NCBI GenBank assembly: GCA_037179385.1
Contig: CM074194.1
Location: 2,683,001 to 2,747,000 of the forward strand
Origin: Holothuria scabra
Lineage: Eukaryota; Echinodermata; Holothuroidea; Aspidochirotida; Holothuriidae
Length of the DNA stretch: 64,000 nucleotides
Direction of reading: 5' to 3'
Shown here one piece after another: positions 23,813 through 36,900 of the stretch. The position numbers and the translations under genes are program-made. Position 1 is the stretch's first letter; each line of letters opens with the position of its first letter. The notes beneath the pieces are model-generated. The model was not told the DNA's origin, ran no database searches, and saw only the letters and a list, made by a program, of their open reading frames with translations.

Positions 23813-26147
23813 CTAAAAAGGAAAGAGCAGGATATTTCTTAGATCATGGCAGTGCAGCATTGGAGACCTGTTGTACTTCAGTGCTAGATATAGCTGTTGT
23901 TTTAAAAAGTTTGGGGTGATTGCCCCTTGAAGCAGGTGAAGAGTTCTTGCTTCCATAGGTTGGTTAGGTTTGAATTACCATACTGCACAGCAGACACAAT
24001 GCCTACGGCCTACAAAGAAAATTGGGTCCACAATGTCCCATATAATGGTGAGGAATTTGCACTTTGAAGACTTCACCGGCTCATTTCCAAGGATTTGCAA
24101 AATATCCAAGCTTGGGAAATGCAGTTTCTACCTATTAAGAGAATGTGGAACAAATTTGTCTTCAGACTTTTTCATGACAGAGGCTTGCAAGGGGTAGAGG
24201 GTGGGAGATTCTCATGAAAGGAAGGAGAAGTAAGACTGCCCTAGAGGTAAATGCACATCTCTAAGAAACAAATAAACCATTGCATCTAACTCTGTTACGA
24301 ACTTCAAAATGACAGATGTTCCCATCCAACATCACCATCCAAAATCCCACGGTAAGAAAGCATCCCTGGAGCTATATAACAGGGACACATTAAGGGTAGG
24401 CATCAGTCCAAGCTTGAAATTTGGAATAAGCAGATTTGGTTCCTTACAATAACTGTCAGCATAACTGTTTTGTTCTCCTTTGTATACAAAACATAATCTG
24501 CCCACCTCTACTCCTTGAGGGTGATTACTTTTGTCACAAAGGCATGAATAGGAAGGGGAGGTAAATGTTCCCAAGTTCAATAGCCTACCTCATCAATGCC
24601 TTAATGGTATAATTGACCCGATCAACAATGCCCTAAAGGTAGCCTCTAGTTTATATAGTCCTTATCTTTCTCCTTTTCTTCTCTTTGCATCTTATCCTTC
24701 TCTCTCTAAAATTGATTCTTCCTCAGCTCATCTTCATCAATAGCTTCAGAGGATCTCTTCGTCTCAATATCTTCTCCTGTAAAAGAAAGTGTCTTGTGAT
24801 TGGTTGATTTAGATTCTTGCAATGGAAGTTTATGCCTCAAAGAACTACCAACAAATAGTTTCCTTTGTGAAGGTTTTTCAGTAGAATTGCCCGTTTGCTG
24901 GGGCTTTGTTCGGATGATGACGCCAACTAATCATCCCCATCTTCTTCTCCTTTTGGTTCATAGGAGGAGATGGATATGACTTACACAGACATTTTCCTAA
25001 TCCCCATTTAAGTTACCAGACACTTTCCAAATACACCTTTACAAAAGTTGGTCAGTTAGAAGTAAATGACTGTGTAATTGGTTTCAAAACAACTTGTCAA
25101 ACTTGTTTTATTCGTCATTGCAACTAAGTTTAGTAGAGCGCTTCATTTGACCAGGAAACTAACTATTAGAGCATAGTCAACATGTTTCTTTTTTGTTATT
25201 TTGCTGTTTTATATGAGTAAATTGACCATAAATATGCATCTAGAACTCTCCTAAATGGTATCAAAGCCAAAAAATTTTAATCAGTTGCCAAAATCTCCCC
25301 ATCTTCGAACAAGAAGAGCAAAGCAACTGCATACTTACAAAAGCTGCTCCCAGCTTCCTCCAAATAACTGCCAGCCTACAACAACCATTAGAACCTACCC
25401 AAAATGTGGACTTGTGGAGTCTGGTGATCCCCAAAATAGCCCAATGAGCTCTTTTAAGGAGTGAGGAAGTTTTGTCCCTAAAATTTTGAAAAGTGCCCTT
25501 TTCAAAATTGTTCACATTTTACCATGGTCTACAAAATTTCAAATATAAACATGTCCAATTTTTAGTTGAAGGTTTGATAAACAAATTTGCATGAAAATTA
25601 ATCCATCACAAAGCTCCAATACAGTGTAGCTTGAGTTGATCTCATTGGTTGCATTTTCTGCAATTGAAAAAAAAATGTGCTCTGTTCTGATGGCAGTGAG
25701 GCTCTTAGATATATATCGACTACTAACTTAAGTAGAGAAATTATTTAAGCATTTCTGTACTTTATTCCAAGTTGTAAAAAAAAAGGATGATGTAAAAGAT
25801 GAGCTTATTAAACACAGTGTTACTGTAACTTTCTCTTAAAATAAACAGTTCATTCTCAAAGGGTTTTGATATTAACTAAAAACTTGCATTTTTTTACTCT
25901 TAGTTGCATATGAAGCTGTGAAACAGTTGCAAACTTCCTTCCTATATAAATGAGATTATTGTATTAATGTGTCAGCCAATGGGGTTGAAAAATAAGGGTT
26001 GCTGTGTTTGTTGGTGAAAGTTTTAAAAATTTTGTTTGCTTAGTGTATTACTTGGAAATTTAATGAACTTTGGAGGCAGGGAAGAACTTAACTGAAAACT
26101 TAATGCGTTTGAGGGATTGAATTTTTCCTGTTTTCCAAAATTTGCAG

Positions 26148-26398
26148 GGTGCGCTGATGGAAGCACAGAAACAGTGATAGCAGACAGCTCTATATCAGGG
26201 TGTAACGGGGCGTGGTCAGGACACATCTATAACGCCAGTCATCTTTGTGGCAGTGGATGGAGAGTGTGTTCTTGGGAGGATAACAGAATGTTGAAGAAAC
26301 TAAAATGGGAGAAAGCTTCAAATGTTGAAGGATGTTTCGCTTATAATGCAGCTCAAGATTCAGGTGGCTGTGGACCTTGTGCAAATCATATTGATCAG
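26148..26398 (+). CDS. Exon 2: first half of a secreted 14-cysteine extracellular module
   Basis: The exon begins after TTTGCAG (phase 1) and ends CAG|GTATGT (phase 0). It encodes residues 22-105. Cysteines fall at residues 23, 40, 55, 62, 84, 96 and 99. A tryptophan-rich stretch (GWRVCSWED, residues 60-68) and GCFAYNAAQD (83-92) look like conserved structural cores. Asn50 lies in an N-A-S sequon, so N-glycosylation is possible. There is no transmembrane segment. The dense cysteines and the preceding signal peptide point to a disulfide-bonded domain outside the cell. With exon 3 the module has 14 cysteines, an even number. I do not recognise a named domain family, and no catalytic motif is evident, so a structural, adhesive or ligand-binding role is only inferred. 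The reading frame is open upstream of the acceptor, but the spliced join to exon 1 is better supported than the in-frame ATG at 26117. Confidence 0.88.
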
Positions 26399-26872
26399 GT
26401 ATGTGAAGAAACCTCAGCTTTTCATTTGTTCATTTATTTTGTCCATCCAGTGTGCTAGCCAATTGCATGAGGCCTATAGAAAGGACACTAATAAACAGTG
26501 AGTATGTCATGCTCGTGCCCCACTTATTGCATTCCAGATTGCTTCTTGTATATTTCTTGTGAGAGGACAAGGTGACAGATTTATTACTTGTTTTTCCAAG
26601 CATCAATAACGGAAGTATATTTGGTTGTTATATAGTTAAGTCCACAACTAAGCAGTTTAAGTGATGGATCCTCCTTTAATAGACGCAGTGGTTTATGCCT
26701 CCCAGTGTCCCTAAGGTGTCTCAAAAACTCTCAGATTAAAATCTCATGCACCTGTGGGTTTTTCTCTACGATTTGCATATATATGTTCTCTTCCATTTGG
26801 CATTTCTTGCAATCAACTTGATTAGTCTACTCCACCCCAACCCCAGCCTACCCCACCCTACTGTCAAAGTAG

Positions 26873-28495
26873 TAGTGTTCGACCGATTATGCTTTAATGG
26901 GTGATACCCGATTACCGATTATTTAATTTAATAATCCGCCTGATGCCGATTACCGATCACCGATTATTAGAAAGAGGGAAGTCACATGTTTGTCACTTTA
27001 GTACGTGCCCCTTGCTTTGTGCAAATCGTATTACCATAACCAGTTCAGGATGGAAAATATTGGGAATAGTTCTGTTCGTTTCACGAACGGGATATCATTT
27101 TTGTAGGTGAAATATTTTCACTTCAGAAGTGGAGATACAAATCAGCCCTTAATACTGTAAAATTGTTTGCAGTCGATGTCGCATGTCCTTTGATAATTTA
27201 GTTCTAAGGCCAACATCATGCTCTGTCTGGTTTTCATCCCCCAATCATGTCGGAACATTGTATTCTTTTACTGTACTGGGTTGTAGTAGCATTAATGTAC
27301 TGCAGCTACTCTAGATCTCGCTTTAACGAACCCCATGTAAAGCAATCATGATAATCTTAGCAGTTCTGGGCACCCGTATAACGTATCTTATGGTTCCTTT
27401 CTGATATGAATATCCTCGTATATTTTTAGCAGTTCTCGTCCAAAACTTCCGTCTTGTTTAAAAAGAATCTGCAACTGAAATGCACGTAAGTCCGATCCCT
27501 GAAAAATCCACATAGGCAGAGATTTGTGATGCCATTTCTAGGTGAATTTAGCACGGGGCTCGCCCGGCTTTGCTAGCCGGCATTACAAGCGCGATCGTCG
27601 TAACACAAACTCAACGGGAAAATTTGTCTCCAGACCAAGTATTTTCACACACTAAATCACATAGGGGAAGGCGCGAGTTGTGATTGGCTGCCTAGAATCA
27701 ACGCAATTTAACCAATCTCGAAGCAAAGGCCAATGTTAATTTTGCAATGGTTCTTTTGCATATGATGTCACCGAGCAAAATGTGATGCCTTGTTTGGCGG
27801 TAAAAACGGACACGCACGTAGTTCTAGTGCATGCGTGGGCCAAGAAGTTTGCTGCAAGAGACCACGTGCGTTACTGTTTTCATTTGCAATGACGTCGTAT
27901 GACAACATTGCTTCAGTTCTACCGTAAATAACATTACGGAAGGAGTGCTGGGAATTACTTAATTTATGCAAGGTAATAACCACCGAACTTCACAAGATTC
28001 TAGGTGCTAAGTGTACAGAACGTGCCCAGATATGTTTGCAAAGCTTGGGGATTTGAGAAAACAGCGAAACACTGCAGCTAGATAGGCTGTGCTATGTGTT
28101 TTGTGCAGAACAGTTTGTACAGCAACTTATGCGGCGCTTTCTGCGAGAGAGCAAGCAATAACACCTTGAATGCACTTCTAAATCAAATTCCAAGTAATAC
28201 TACCGGGTTATATCAGAAAACATCAAACGATCATACCCATGGCAGGGGTAAAATTTTTTAGTTTGTGATTATCAATGTATCCCGTTTTGGCGGGAAGTTA
28301 AAGGATTGAGTATGTACCGGAATTTTAATGAAATTAAGATCAAGTTTCAAGTATATTTAGCCCCTTTTTCCAGTTTGCAAATAATCGGTGGTAGTGATCA
28401 GTTGAATGGCAAAATTTTACCGATGCCGATTATTTACCGATAACGGAATAATCAGCCCGATGCCGATTACTTAACAGATGATCGGTCGAACACTA
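26873..28495. mobile_element. Non-autonomous hAT element with CpG-rich core (1623 bp)
   Basis: The terminal inverted repeats are TAGTGTTCGACCGATTA and, from the right, TAGTGTTCGACCGATCA. An 8-bp target duplication flanks it: CAAAGTAG (26865-26872) and CAGAGTAG (28496-28503). Subterminal CCGATTA motifs repeat at both ends. No transposase frame is present. The core (about 27480-27960) is much richer in CpG than the flanks and holds CCAAT, CACGTG and TGACGTC motifs. It lies about 470 bp into intron 2, just after exon 2. Confidence 0.88.
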
Positions 28496-28623
28496 CAGAG
28501 TAGGCTAAATTGATAAATCAAGATTTAAGCTCCTTTGAGTCAACTTGGTTATAAGCCAACTTGAATATAAGCATGTATGGATGTTACACTCTAGGAGGTG
28601 CCCTTGTGCAACACTTTCTTGAA

Positions 28624-28875
28624 AGGGCAAGAGCAGTTATCCCAACTTGAGTGTAGTAGTGTAGATTATCCTGTTTCTTGATTGGCTGTTGAGAGTCATG
28701 TGATATTTTCCTCTTCAAATGTGAAATTTCCTGCTTGGTCTAATCTGAGTAGGTAATATTTAAGTCCAATAAATAATTTGATGAAAGATACTTTGAAGAG
28801 AATTAAAAAGAAAGTTATGATATTTAGCTGTTGCTTCAAACTTTTTGGGGGGAGGGGGGGGACTGCTCTTGACCG
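28624..28875 (-). mobile_element. Family B MITE (about 252 bp)
   Basis: It starts AGGGCAAGAGCAGTTATCCC and ends GGGGGACTGCTCTTGACCG, before TTAA (28876-28879). The left target is TGAA, one change from TTAA. It contains the TGATTGGCTGTTGAGAGTCA block. Confidence 0.8.
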
Positions 28876-29518
28876 TTAACCTCCTATCATGCTTTATCAT
28901 GTGCTAAAGCATGGTCCATTGCCTGTAAGTGTCATACCTGTCCCGTCTACCATTATCTTGTGAAATCACCGAATGCCAATGAAAGTACTACCAAACCATG
29001 GTGTACCAAAGGGGTTGTATAAAGTTAACTTTCTAAAAACCCAAGGTTGACTTTTTCCTGCTGGTTTTGCCATCCTTGACTGAAGTCAACATGTCCTTGA
29101 AGATACCTAAGATTGAAAAACTGTCCCTATAATTTAATCACAGGCAGAAAGAGATGGTGGTGAGAGATTTAGGAAGTGATGGTGGGACATAAAATGAAGC
29201 CGCTGCTGATTTTATGATGTTACCCATCCTGTGGTATGATAAATTATCTCTGTCATTACAAGGCCATCTTTTGGAAGCAGAGATGTGTCACTATATATTA
29301 AAGGATGTTGTGACTTCTTGATGAGAATCAGTAAACATTTCATATTTGTCGACATCATATTTGCATTGATTTAATTGGTTTTGTTGGTGAGAATATTTGG
29401 GTAGGTTCAAAGACAGGCTGTGCTTTCACAATGCAGTCTCAAATATACCTTTGGAATAGTTTGAGACTCCAGGAGGAACATACCACTGACCTGAATAGAA
29501 AACAAAACAATTATTTAA

Positions 29519-29815
29519 AGGACCAGTTCTCTCACCCCAAACAGTACCAATTCTCCTAACCTCCTTACTTAAGCCCCTCCCACAATTGTCTGAAATTCAT
29601 CCTCATCCAGATACAATCTCAGCTTACTGCTTCTAGGTAAATATAAGAAAACTCAATTTATATAATCAAAACACTCTCAGTACCATTCATGCTGTGTAAT
29701 ACAAGCTTTGGCACTCTGCATTGTTTGAATTAGCTGTCGATCAAAGAGCTGAGCCAATTGAGAATTTTGGTACCCAGGTACCAAAATTGAAGCTTGGGGT
29801 TAGAGGTTTGGCCCT
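29519..29815 (+). mobile_element. Family A MITE, complete (297 bp)
   Basis: TTAA at 29515-29518 and 29816-29819 flank it. The ends are AGGACCAGTTCTCTCACCCC and GGGGTTAGAGGTTTGGCCCT. It is uninterrupted, including the internal CTTAAGCCCC site used by nested copies elsewhere. Confidence 0.85.
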
Positions 29816-31499
29816 TTAAATTATCTTCATCCAGTTATAATGCAGATACTGGTTATCTTCTAAGATCAATGTCTCAATCTGAGGGGACATGTTTGTCAAC
29901 TGTTTGATTTTTAAACATCTCCTGTCTAGCATTTTGTTGCCATGTTCCTCTCACATCTAATTTAATAAGGTCCCCTTAAAAAAGTCTGTTTTAATCTTTT
30001 TTATACTTCTTTATACTTCTTTATACTTTTGCAAGAGATATACCCCCTCAAATTTTGTCTGTTTCTGACATTGCCAATTTCCAAAAACCATGAATTTGTG
30101 TACTTAACAGTATGTATTGCTTTCGTTAATTGTTGTAGGCCTATAAATTGTCTGTTCATTTAGCTTATTTTCAGTTCAGTGTTAAAACGGGAATATTTAG
30201 ACTTCTCTCAAGGCATTGCAAAATTAAAGTTGTTTTTGGAAGAATTTAAAAGAATAAAAAATAACATACTGAGACTGATTTACATTGCCACCTGTCACAA
30301 ATACGCATATTTTTAAATAGTGCATGTTTATTCATGGTTTAAGTAACAGAAACACCCAATTCATATGACAGGAAACGCATCCTTCCTTTTGTCAAATATG
30401 ATACATTCCTGAAGGTACTAAACTGCAACAGTACATATCATGATTTAGAAATACATTCTTTTCAGCTTACTGTAAGAGCAATGCTAACTCAGACATTGGT
30501 ATGATAAAATGTGACAGACACAACAATTATTGCCTTTTAATTTATGGATTACCTTAGGAATTTGCAGCTATTTTAGGTATTTTCAAAAGAGTTTTTACAT
30601 ATTGTAGTATTCCTTGAATTTGAGACCTTCGAACTTGTTCAATTGCACACCATCACTAGACTGAAATTACTGTGAGAAGTGTTAATTTTTCACGCCAAGG
30701 TAAAAAAAATTATGACCTGAGGTAAATATGTGTTGAAGTGTAATAAAACAGCACACCCTACTACACTCCTTAATTTCTTTAGGGGTGTGATTTGTAGTAC
30801 TTCTGGAAAATCTAAAACTCAAGGCTTGAGGTAGGCGGGTATCATATCTTTACATTTACAGACCTTTAAGGACCCTATTGTCTGCCACATCCAGTCATTC
30901 TTTGTTCTTCCCCCCCTTTCCATTATACTCTAATACTTCATCTGTCTGTTGCAGGAAAAGGAATTAGAATGCATTCATTTTCTCCTACAAGACAGGTTTT
31001 GAAAAGGTAGATTAGCAGTCAAAGGGTCCACTTGATTAATTGATTTCATTGACGTTTGTTGTGTCTAATTAATCACCCCAGCCCACTTTGTCAGAGTTCG
31101 ACACTTAGGGAAATTCTTTGGAAGCTCATGAAAAACACATAAAACTTTGTTGTTTGTAATTTAAAAATTATGAAAAATTTTGGATATTTAGAAAAAAATT
31201 GTCATGGAATTTTGTTTAGTCCACATAATAAAAAAAAAAATACTTTTTTGAGTATTTCTTGGTAAAAGTGAATCTAAGGTTTTATTTAAAATGTGAGGTA
31301 AAGTGAATGGATTGAGTGCCTGAAATTATAGTTGGAAGAAGGGACAACCATCATTTTCAATGTAATGACTGGCCAGTATGCTGTAAATTGCAAGAACAAT
31401 TCATCAAAAAGTAATTACAAACTTTAGTTGAAGAATCCAATTTTATATTTCCAAGCAAAGCTTTATATCCTACTGCCAACCAAATGTTTATTTGGTTAA

Positions 31500-31795
31500 A
31501 GGCATATTTTCATCATCCCAAACAGTTCCAATTCTCCCAACCTACTTACTTCTAGCCCCTCCCACATTTATCTAAAACTCATCTTTATCCAGACACAATC
31601 CTTGTTTATTGCTTCATGGCTTGTCCCAGTGGCCATACAAGTCCATAATGTGTAATCAAGACACTCTCAGTGCCCATGATGTGTAATTTAGCTATGATGC
31701 ATTGTTTGAATGTGATGCCAATCAAAGAGCTGTACCATTGAGAGTTTTGATATATGTATACTGAAACTGTAGTTTAGGGTGACGAATGACTGCCT
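31500..31795 (+). mobile_element. Family A MITE, subfamily A' (296 bp)
   Basis: TTAA at 31496-31499 and 31796-31799 flank it. It differs from other A copies at both ends (AGGCATATTTTCATCATCCC and GGGTGACGAATGACTGCCT) and shares those differences with the copy at 58982-59278, so the two form a subfamily. Confidence 0.85.
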
Positions 31796-32628
31796 TTAAG
31801 TTCATGAAATTCTGAAGCCAAATGAGTTGCATGGTATACAGTACTGATTGTCATAGGCTTCAACTTGGGTGCCACACTCCAAACATTCAGAATAACTTAT
31901 ATTGTATGGAGTAGAAGGTTTTAAAGGCAAAAATGGTGCAGTGTCATACTTTCAATTACTGTTCAAAATGCAAGTGAATTAAAATGGTAGAAGTGATTTA
32001 TGGCTTATACATAATTTGCCCTGAACATAGTGTTGGCATTCAGTCCTGCTTTGGGCTTCATCATGATTGACTATAGGACTACAATAGTGCATATATCCTA
32101 CACCAACACAGCTTGCAGCTTTCTGAAATGTTTCTTCTTCGTACAAGAATGCATTCATATTTACTCAACAAAGCTATACTTCACCAAGGGGTTTCTTCAA
32201 AATTTTCTACCACAAAATGCAGTATCATCAACAATAGAGACTAGAAGTACAGTCACAGGCAAATGTCCTTGACTTAAAATTGCTGGTAACTCATCCTCTG
32301 GTAAAGGACACAGTGGGATAAATTACACGCAGGAAGTTGCGTTTCGTTATTCTCAATCACAGTTGCTATTTGTAGCCACATCTACTGCCAAATATACAGA
32401 ATTCAAAGCAATTTGTTGGTTGTATGATTGTGTGGTTGAAAATTGGATCAGAGCAGCTGCACTGCATGCTAACATAACAACCATCTGTCTGAGTAAATTT
32501 AAGAAGTCAAATTCAGTAAATTGCTGTTATTTGGAAATATGTGAAAATTGTGTAGGTGTTTCTGTGGTTTTACAGTATTTTGATTTTGTCTTAAGTTTGT
32601 TAGATTTGGGATGTGTTGAATATATTAA

Positions 32629-33204
32629 AAGAACAATCCTCCTACCCCAAACTACAGTTCTCATAGGGGTTTACCAAAATTCTCAATTGGCTCATCTCTT
32701 TGACTGACAGCAAATTAAAACAATGCAGAATACCAAAGCTTATATTTCACAGCATGAACTGTACTGAGAGTGTTTTGATTATACACACTGAGCTTTTTGG
32801 TACTCACTCTGAAGTAATAATAAACTGAGATATTGTCTGGATGAGGATAAATTTTAGACCATTGCAGGAGGGGCTTAAAGGCCCAATTCTCTCACCCCAA
32901 ACAGTTCCACTTCTCGTAACCTTCTTACTTAAGCCCCTCCCACAATTGTTTTAAATTCATCCTCATCCAGACACAATCTCAGTTTATAGCTTCAGGGTGA
33001 ATAGAGAAATACTCAATGTTTTAATCAAAACACTCTCCTCACAGTTCCTGCTGTGTAGTATAAGCTTTTGTACTTAGTATTGTTTGAACAAGCAGTCAAT
33101 CAAAGAGCTGGGCCAATTGAGAGTTTCTGTTACCCTATACAAGGAGTGTGTAGTTTGAAGGTTAGGAGAATTAGTTTACTGCTTGGGGTGAGAGAATTGG
33201 GCCT
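32629..33204 (-). mobile_element. Family A MITE (outer copy) split by another A copy
   Basis: The left piece is 32629-32878 (including the target TTAA) and the right piece is 33158-33204. The break is at the family's internal TTAA (GGAGGGGCTTAA before the insert, AAGGTTAGGAGAATT after it). Outer targets are TTAA at 32625-32628 and 33205-33208. The last piece ends GGGGTGAGAGAATTGGGCC. Confidence 0.8.
32879..33157 (+). mobile_element. Family A MITE (inner copy), right end deleted
   Basis: It starts AGGCCCAATTCTCTCACCCC after TTAA (32875-32878) and runs the normal family order to GTGTGTAGTTTG. There it stops about 20 bp short of a normal right end and the outer copy resumes. The deletion also removed the second TTAA and a few bases of the outer copy. 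Confidence 0.8.
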
Positions 33205-36200
33205 TTAAATCAAGAGGATGGTAAAAGAGAGAAAAAGGCGTTTTGACATTAATTCAGTATACAGAATAATTGCAGGAGCATGTTCAAAATTTTTTCTTTC
33301 AAAATTTTAAGGCTGAAACATGCTGCCCAACACGTTAACTTAAAAGGAGGAGATATATTCTGCCTGAAATGAGGGGACAATATTCCCAGCAAATTCGTTC
33401 CCCAGAATTCTTCACATATAATATGCATGTTATGCATACTGTTAGATTTGACAATCATGGCTGGATTAAGCTCTATGATCTTGACGATTTGAGTTAAGAA
33501 GTGATGACATTCATTTGAAAAGGAAGTTTCATATTCTGTTCTCATAAATCATTGGACTGAAAAGTTTAAGAATTACATTCTTGGTATAGGTAGAGGAAAA
33601 CCTAAGAAACATGTGGATCAACTGTATGGTCTGCATGTGCCACTGTACATCAGATTGAAATCTGGAAAAGAAGACAAACTTTTTAGCCGAAGGCACAAAC
33701 AAGACATAGTATCATCGTCTGTCTCTTGCAAAAACTTTATACAAGAAAAGGAAACAATTTATTTTACTTTACACCATGCGACCAACCCTTTAAAGTACTT
33801 ACAGTCTTTCCCAGTGCAGAAAGCCTGAAGCATCAAGAGTAAACAGTGTTTTTAGAGTCCATTTATGTTTATTCTGCCCAGAGTCTTTTTCATTGTGAAT
33901 TTTGCAGCAGAATCTGGTTATATCACCCCAGCTCTGGAAGCTAGCTGTTATGTTGACATTGTAGACAGGTGCACCCTGATAAAGTTGAGCAATAGATCGT
34001 TATTTTGTGGAAGTTCATAAAACATTGGGTAACAATATACAATCCTGAAACAATTTCAGATATTTCTTTTTCATGCTCTACGAAACAGTTGGGTGTCTTT
34101 GATCATTCTGTTTAATTGTTATTGGTGAATATTTTGTAGCCAATGACAAATATTACTTGCAAGTAAACAGCTTTTATTTTTTCATGTCCAAAGAAGAACA
34201 AAGGAATCAAAGTGATGTTGTGTCACCCTCTCTTGGCCAGGATTTCTCGGTGTTCCAATCCTCTGAAATTTTGAAAGTTATCTTCTATGAAATGTGGGGT
34301 TTTCCTTCAAAAGCTGGTCAGAGCAGGGTCAAAGAGAATGGGAAAATTGTTGATAAAATGATGTATAAAAATAAGAGCTTAATAGGATGTCACCCGAGAG
34401 TGTCTTTTACAGACAAAGCTTTGTCTGTAGCCATGACCAATATAAGAGATATTTATCAATTGAAGTCTTTGTAAAGACAAATTGTTTGATGTGGTCTTTA
34501 AATAGGTCAATGAGGTTACAGGTTAGATTTTAAAATCATATTTTCAAGTGATGTAGTTTATTATATATAGGAAGCAATTGATCACAGGGTAAAAAATTAG
34601 GTTAACCACCAAAAATATTACATTGAATATAAGATTCTTTATAACAGCTGTAGTGTATGATTTTTTTTCATTGCCATTTGTTAGCTATCTCTTTTATCAC
34701 ACCAAATGAATCGACGAAGAGGGAAAAGCCCCTTAATTTTTCTTGGGGGGGAGGAAGGGGCAGGTTCTGGGAGTGCATGGGGAAAGGAAGAAAGGAGTGG
34801 GTATTTTTAGATACAGCTTTTTGTAGTTTCAAAGATGTAAATGTAATTGTCATTGTTCCCACTCTTCTAGTATTTAACAGTTGAAGTCCTGCATGTATCA
34901 TACATGATATATTCAAAAATTTTTACAAATTTAACAGCATTGACTTGAATCTCTTTGAATTTTGTGTCAAATAACTGTGCCAATCATACCACTTAGGATT
35001 GCAAACAAATTGTGAAGGGTATGTAAATGATTTTCATCTGTTTGTACAGTTATTCTAAGAAAACAGTGTTGTTTCCTGCTAGTTAGGTATCTTTACTGCT
35101 AAGACCTTAAGCAAACAGCTCTTTCTCTTCAACTGGCCCTTTATCTAAGGTTCATGTCATGGTTTTGTAGGCAGGAAATTTTTGTGTCAAAATAACTTGA
35201 AGTTACACAGTTGAAGTGAATTATTGGTACAGCTAAAGGAGCACATATACCCATGTTTCTATGGTTATACCTACTGCCTAGAAGGGTTTCTTGCATGGCT
35301 AAGAGTACTGCATGTCAATCAAGTCATTTTGGTCATGAAATTATAACATGAAGTTAATTTTGACATTCATAAAGTTTCAACAGTTTCTTAGTAGACATAA
35401 TTTCTTGGTCCTGATGACTTAAGTGTTGATGTTTGATACATGTTATGTATAGATGTGTCTATGACCTATATACCTTGTTAACATGATATCTCAGGAAGGG
35501 AAAACACAAACAGTGTGCATACTTGGCATGAGATATGAAGATCTCCCCCCTCCCCCCCCTTATTAAAAAGAATATATCTATTTTTTTTTTTTTTTTTGAG
35601 GATTTTTTTATTGATGTTGAGGTTGAACTGAGGTCAGCAGAGGTCAAATTTTATAATTAAATATTACTTAAAGTGAGGATATAAGTCACATGGGATCCAT
35701 AATGTTGCCAGGTTTTCAACTGTAGTGGAGGGTTGTTCAATTATGGAAAAAGCTGCAGTAAGTACAATTTGCAAACCAGGTATCAAAAGGATTTTTGGTT
35801 TTCATGCTGCACATATATCTGTAGCATTAAGCTTTCATCTCCATTTAATATAGGCTCACCTTTATAAGTGCACAAAAATATAGACAATGTAAGACAAAGT
35901 TTTAAAGTCTTGGAAATGTAGCTTTTAGAGCCTTGAGAATAAATTATACACTAGGAAGAGTACCTGTTGTATCACAGTTTCATCAATAACTGAGTTGAGT
36001 GCTTGAAGGGCTACAGGAATGAACCATCATCTTTCTTTATTCAGAAGGAGAAATCAATAGTACAGCCTGTAGCAAGTTGTGCTAGGAGGAAATAAGTTAA
36101 CTTGAAGAGTAATTGGAACAGCTAAAGATGATTTTAAAGATTAAGAAGTGTGAAACTTGTTACACTTATGTAGCCTAATTTACAGATAAAGAATAGTTTT

Positions 36201-36709
36201 GTACAAAATGACATGTTTCATGTGGGAAAATGTTAGATATTACACATGTCGAAAAAGCATGGGACAGCTTTAGATAAATAAATCTATTACAATAAGCACT
36301 TATGTAACTAGTATAAAATTGATGGTTCTGTTTTTGTTTTTGGTTTTTGTTTTTTTTTTTTTTTAGGCATAATTTTCTCACCGCCACTCTGAGTTGGTAA
36401 AGTCAGCCAAATATCTGGGATGCCTCTTTCTTTGAAATTTGGGCTTTAGTTTTGAGGAAAGTTGTGACAACTGGGGGAAATTTTTCACAATTGTAACCAC
36501 TTCTCACTGGTCATTAAGCTCACATGGTAATCAGGTAGACAGTTTGGTTTTTGAGAACAGATGGGGTGGATTTCATTGTAACCCTGAATTCGCAGAGTTT
36601 TGTGTCAATATGAATATTAATATATGGTCAAGAAAAGTCTTGGATGGTACAGTACACTGTTTAAACACAGTTCTTCATTTCTCATCTTTTGTATTGGAAA
36701 CCTACAATT

Positions 36710-36900
36710 CAGGGTCTGTAGCCAGGATTGTGTCATGGGGAGGGTTTTGATATCATGGTGGGGAGGGGGTTTGGGAGCACAACATGAGGGAAAAGTCTGA
36801 GGACAGAGAGAAAAAAAATGCTATTTTGGATGTTTTGGAATGCAAGGTTGGGTCATGGGGGGTTCTAACCCCCAAAACCACTCCTGTGGCTATGCCACTG
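36710..36900. mobile_element. Short hAT-type MITE, family D copy 2 (191 bp)
   Basis: The inverted ends are CAGGGTCTGTAGCCAGGATT and, from the right, CAGTGGCATAGCCACAGG. The flanking 8-bp duplication is CTACAATT (36702-36709) and CTACCATT (36901-36908), with one mismatch. The interior matches the copy at 518-695 in reverse orientation, including the AACATGAGGGAAAAGTCTGA block. It lies in intron 2. Confidence 0.78.

Larger units (their letters stand above)
18579..26147 (+). other. Intron 1 (phase 1, 7569 bp)
   Basis: The intron runs from GTATGT to TTTGCAG. It holds two SINE copies (about 20.8-21.0 kb and 23.7-23.8 kb, opposite orientations), a repeat copy at 22809-22991 and a member of a low-copy repeat pair at 22309-22435. 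A C-run followed by an A-run lies near 20070-20096. The remaining sequence (18.6-20.8, 21.0-22.3 and 23.8-26.1 kb) shows no recognisable exon, RNA gene or repeat. Confidence 0.75.

Noticed and set aside
33613..33828. Open frame with a basic, protein-like stretch (LYIRLKSGKEDKLFSRRHK)
   Set aside because: Only 71 codons with no splice signals or family match. A decayed transposon coding fragment is possible but cannot be supported.
34157..34474. Open frame of 105 codons on the + strand in intron 2
   Set aside because: It has no recognisable domain, no plausible splice sites in frame with the gene, and composition like the surrounding AT-rich intron.
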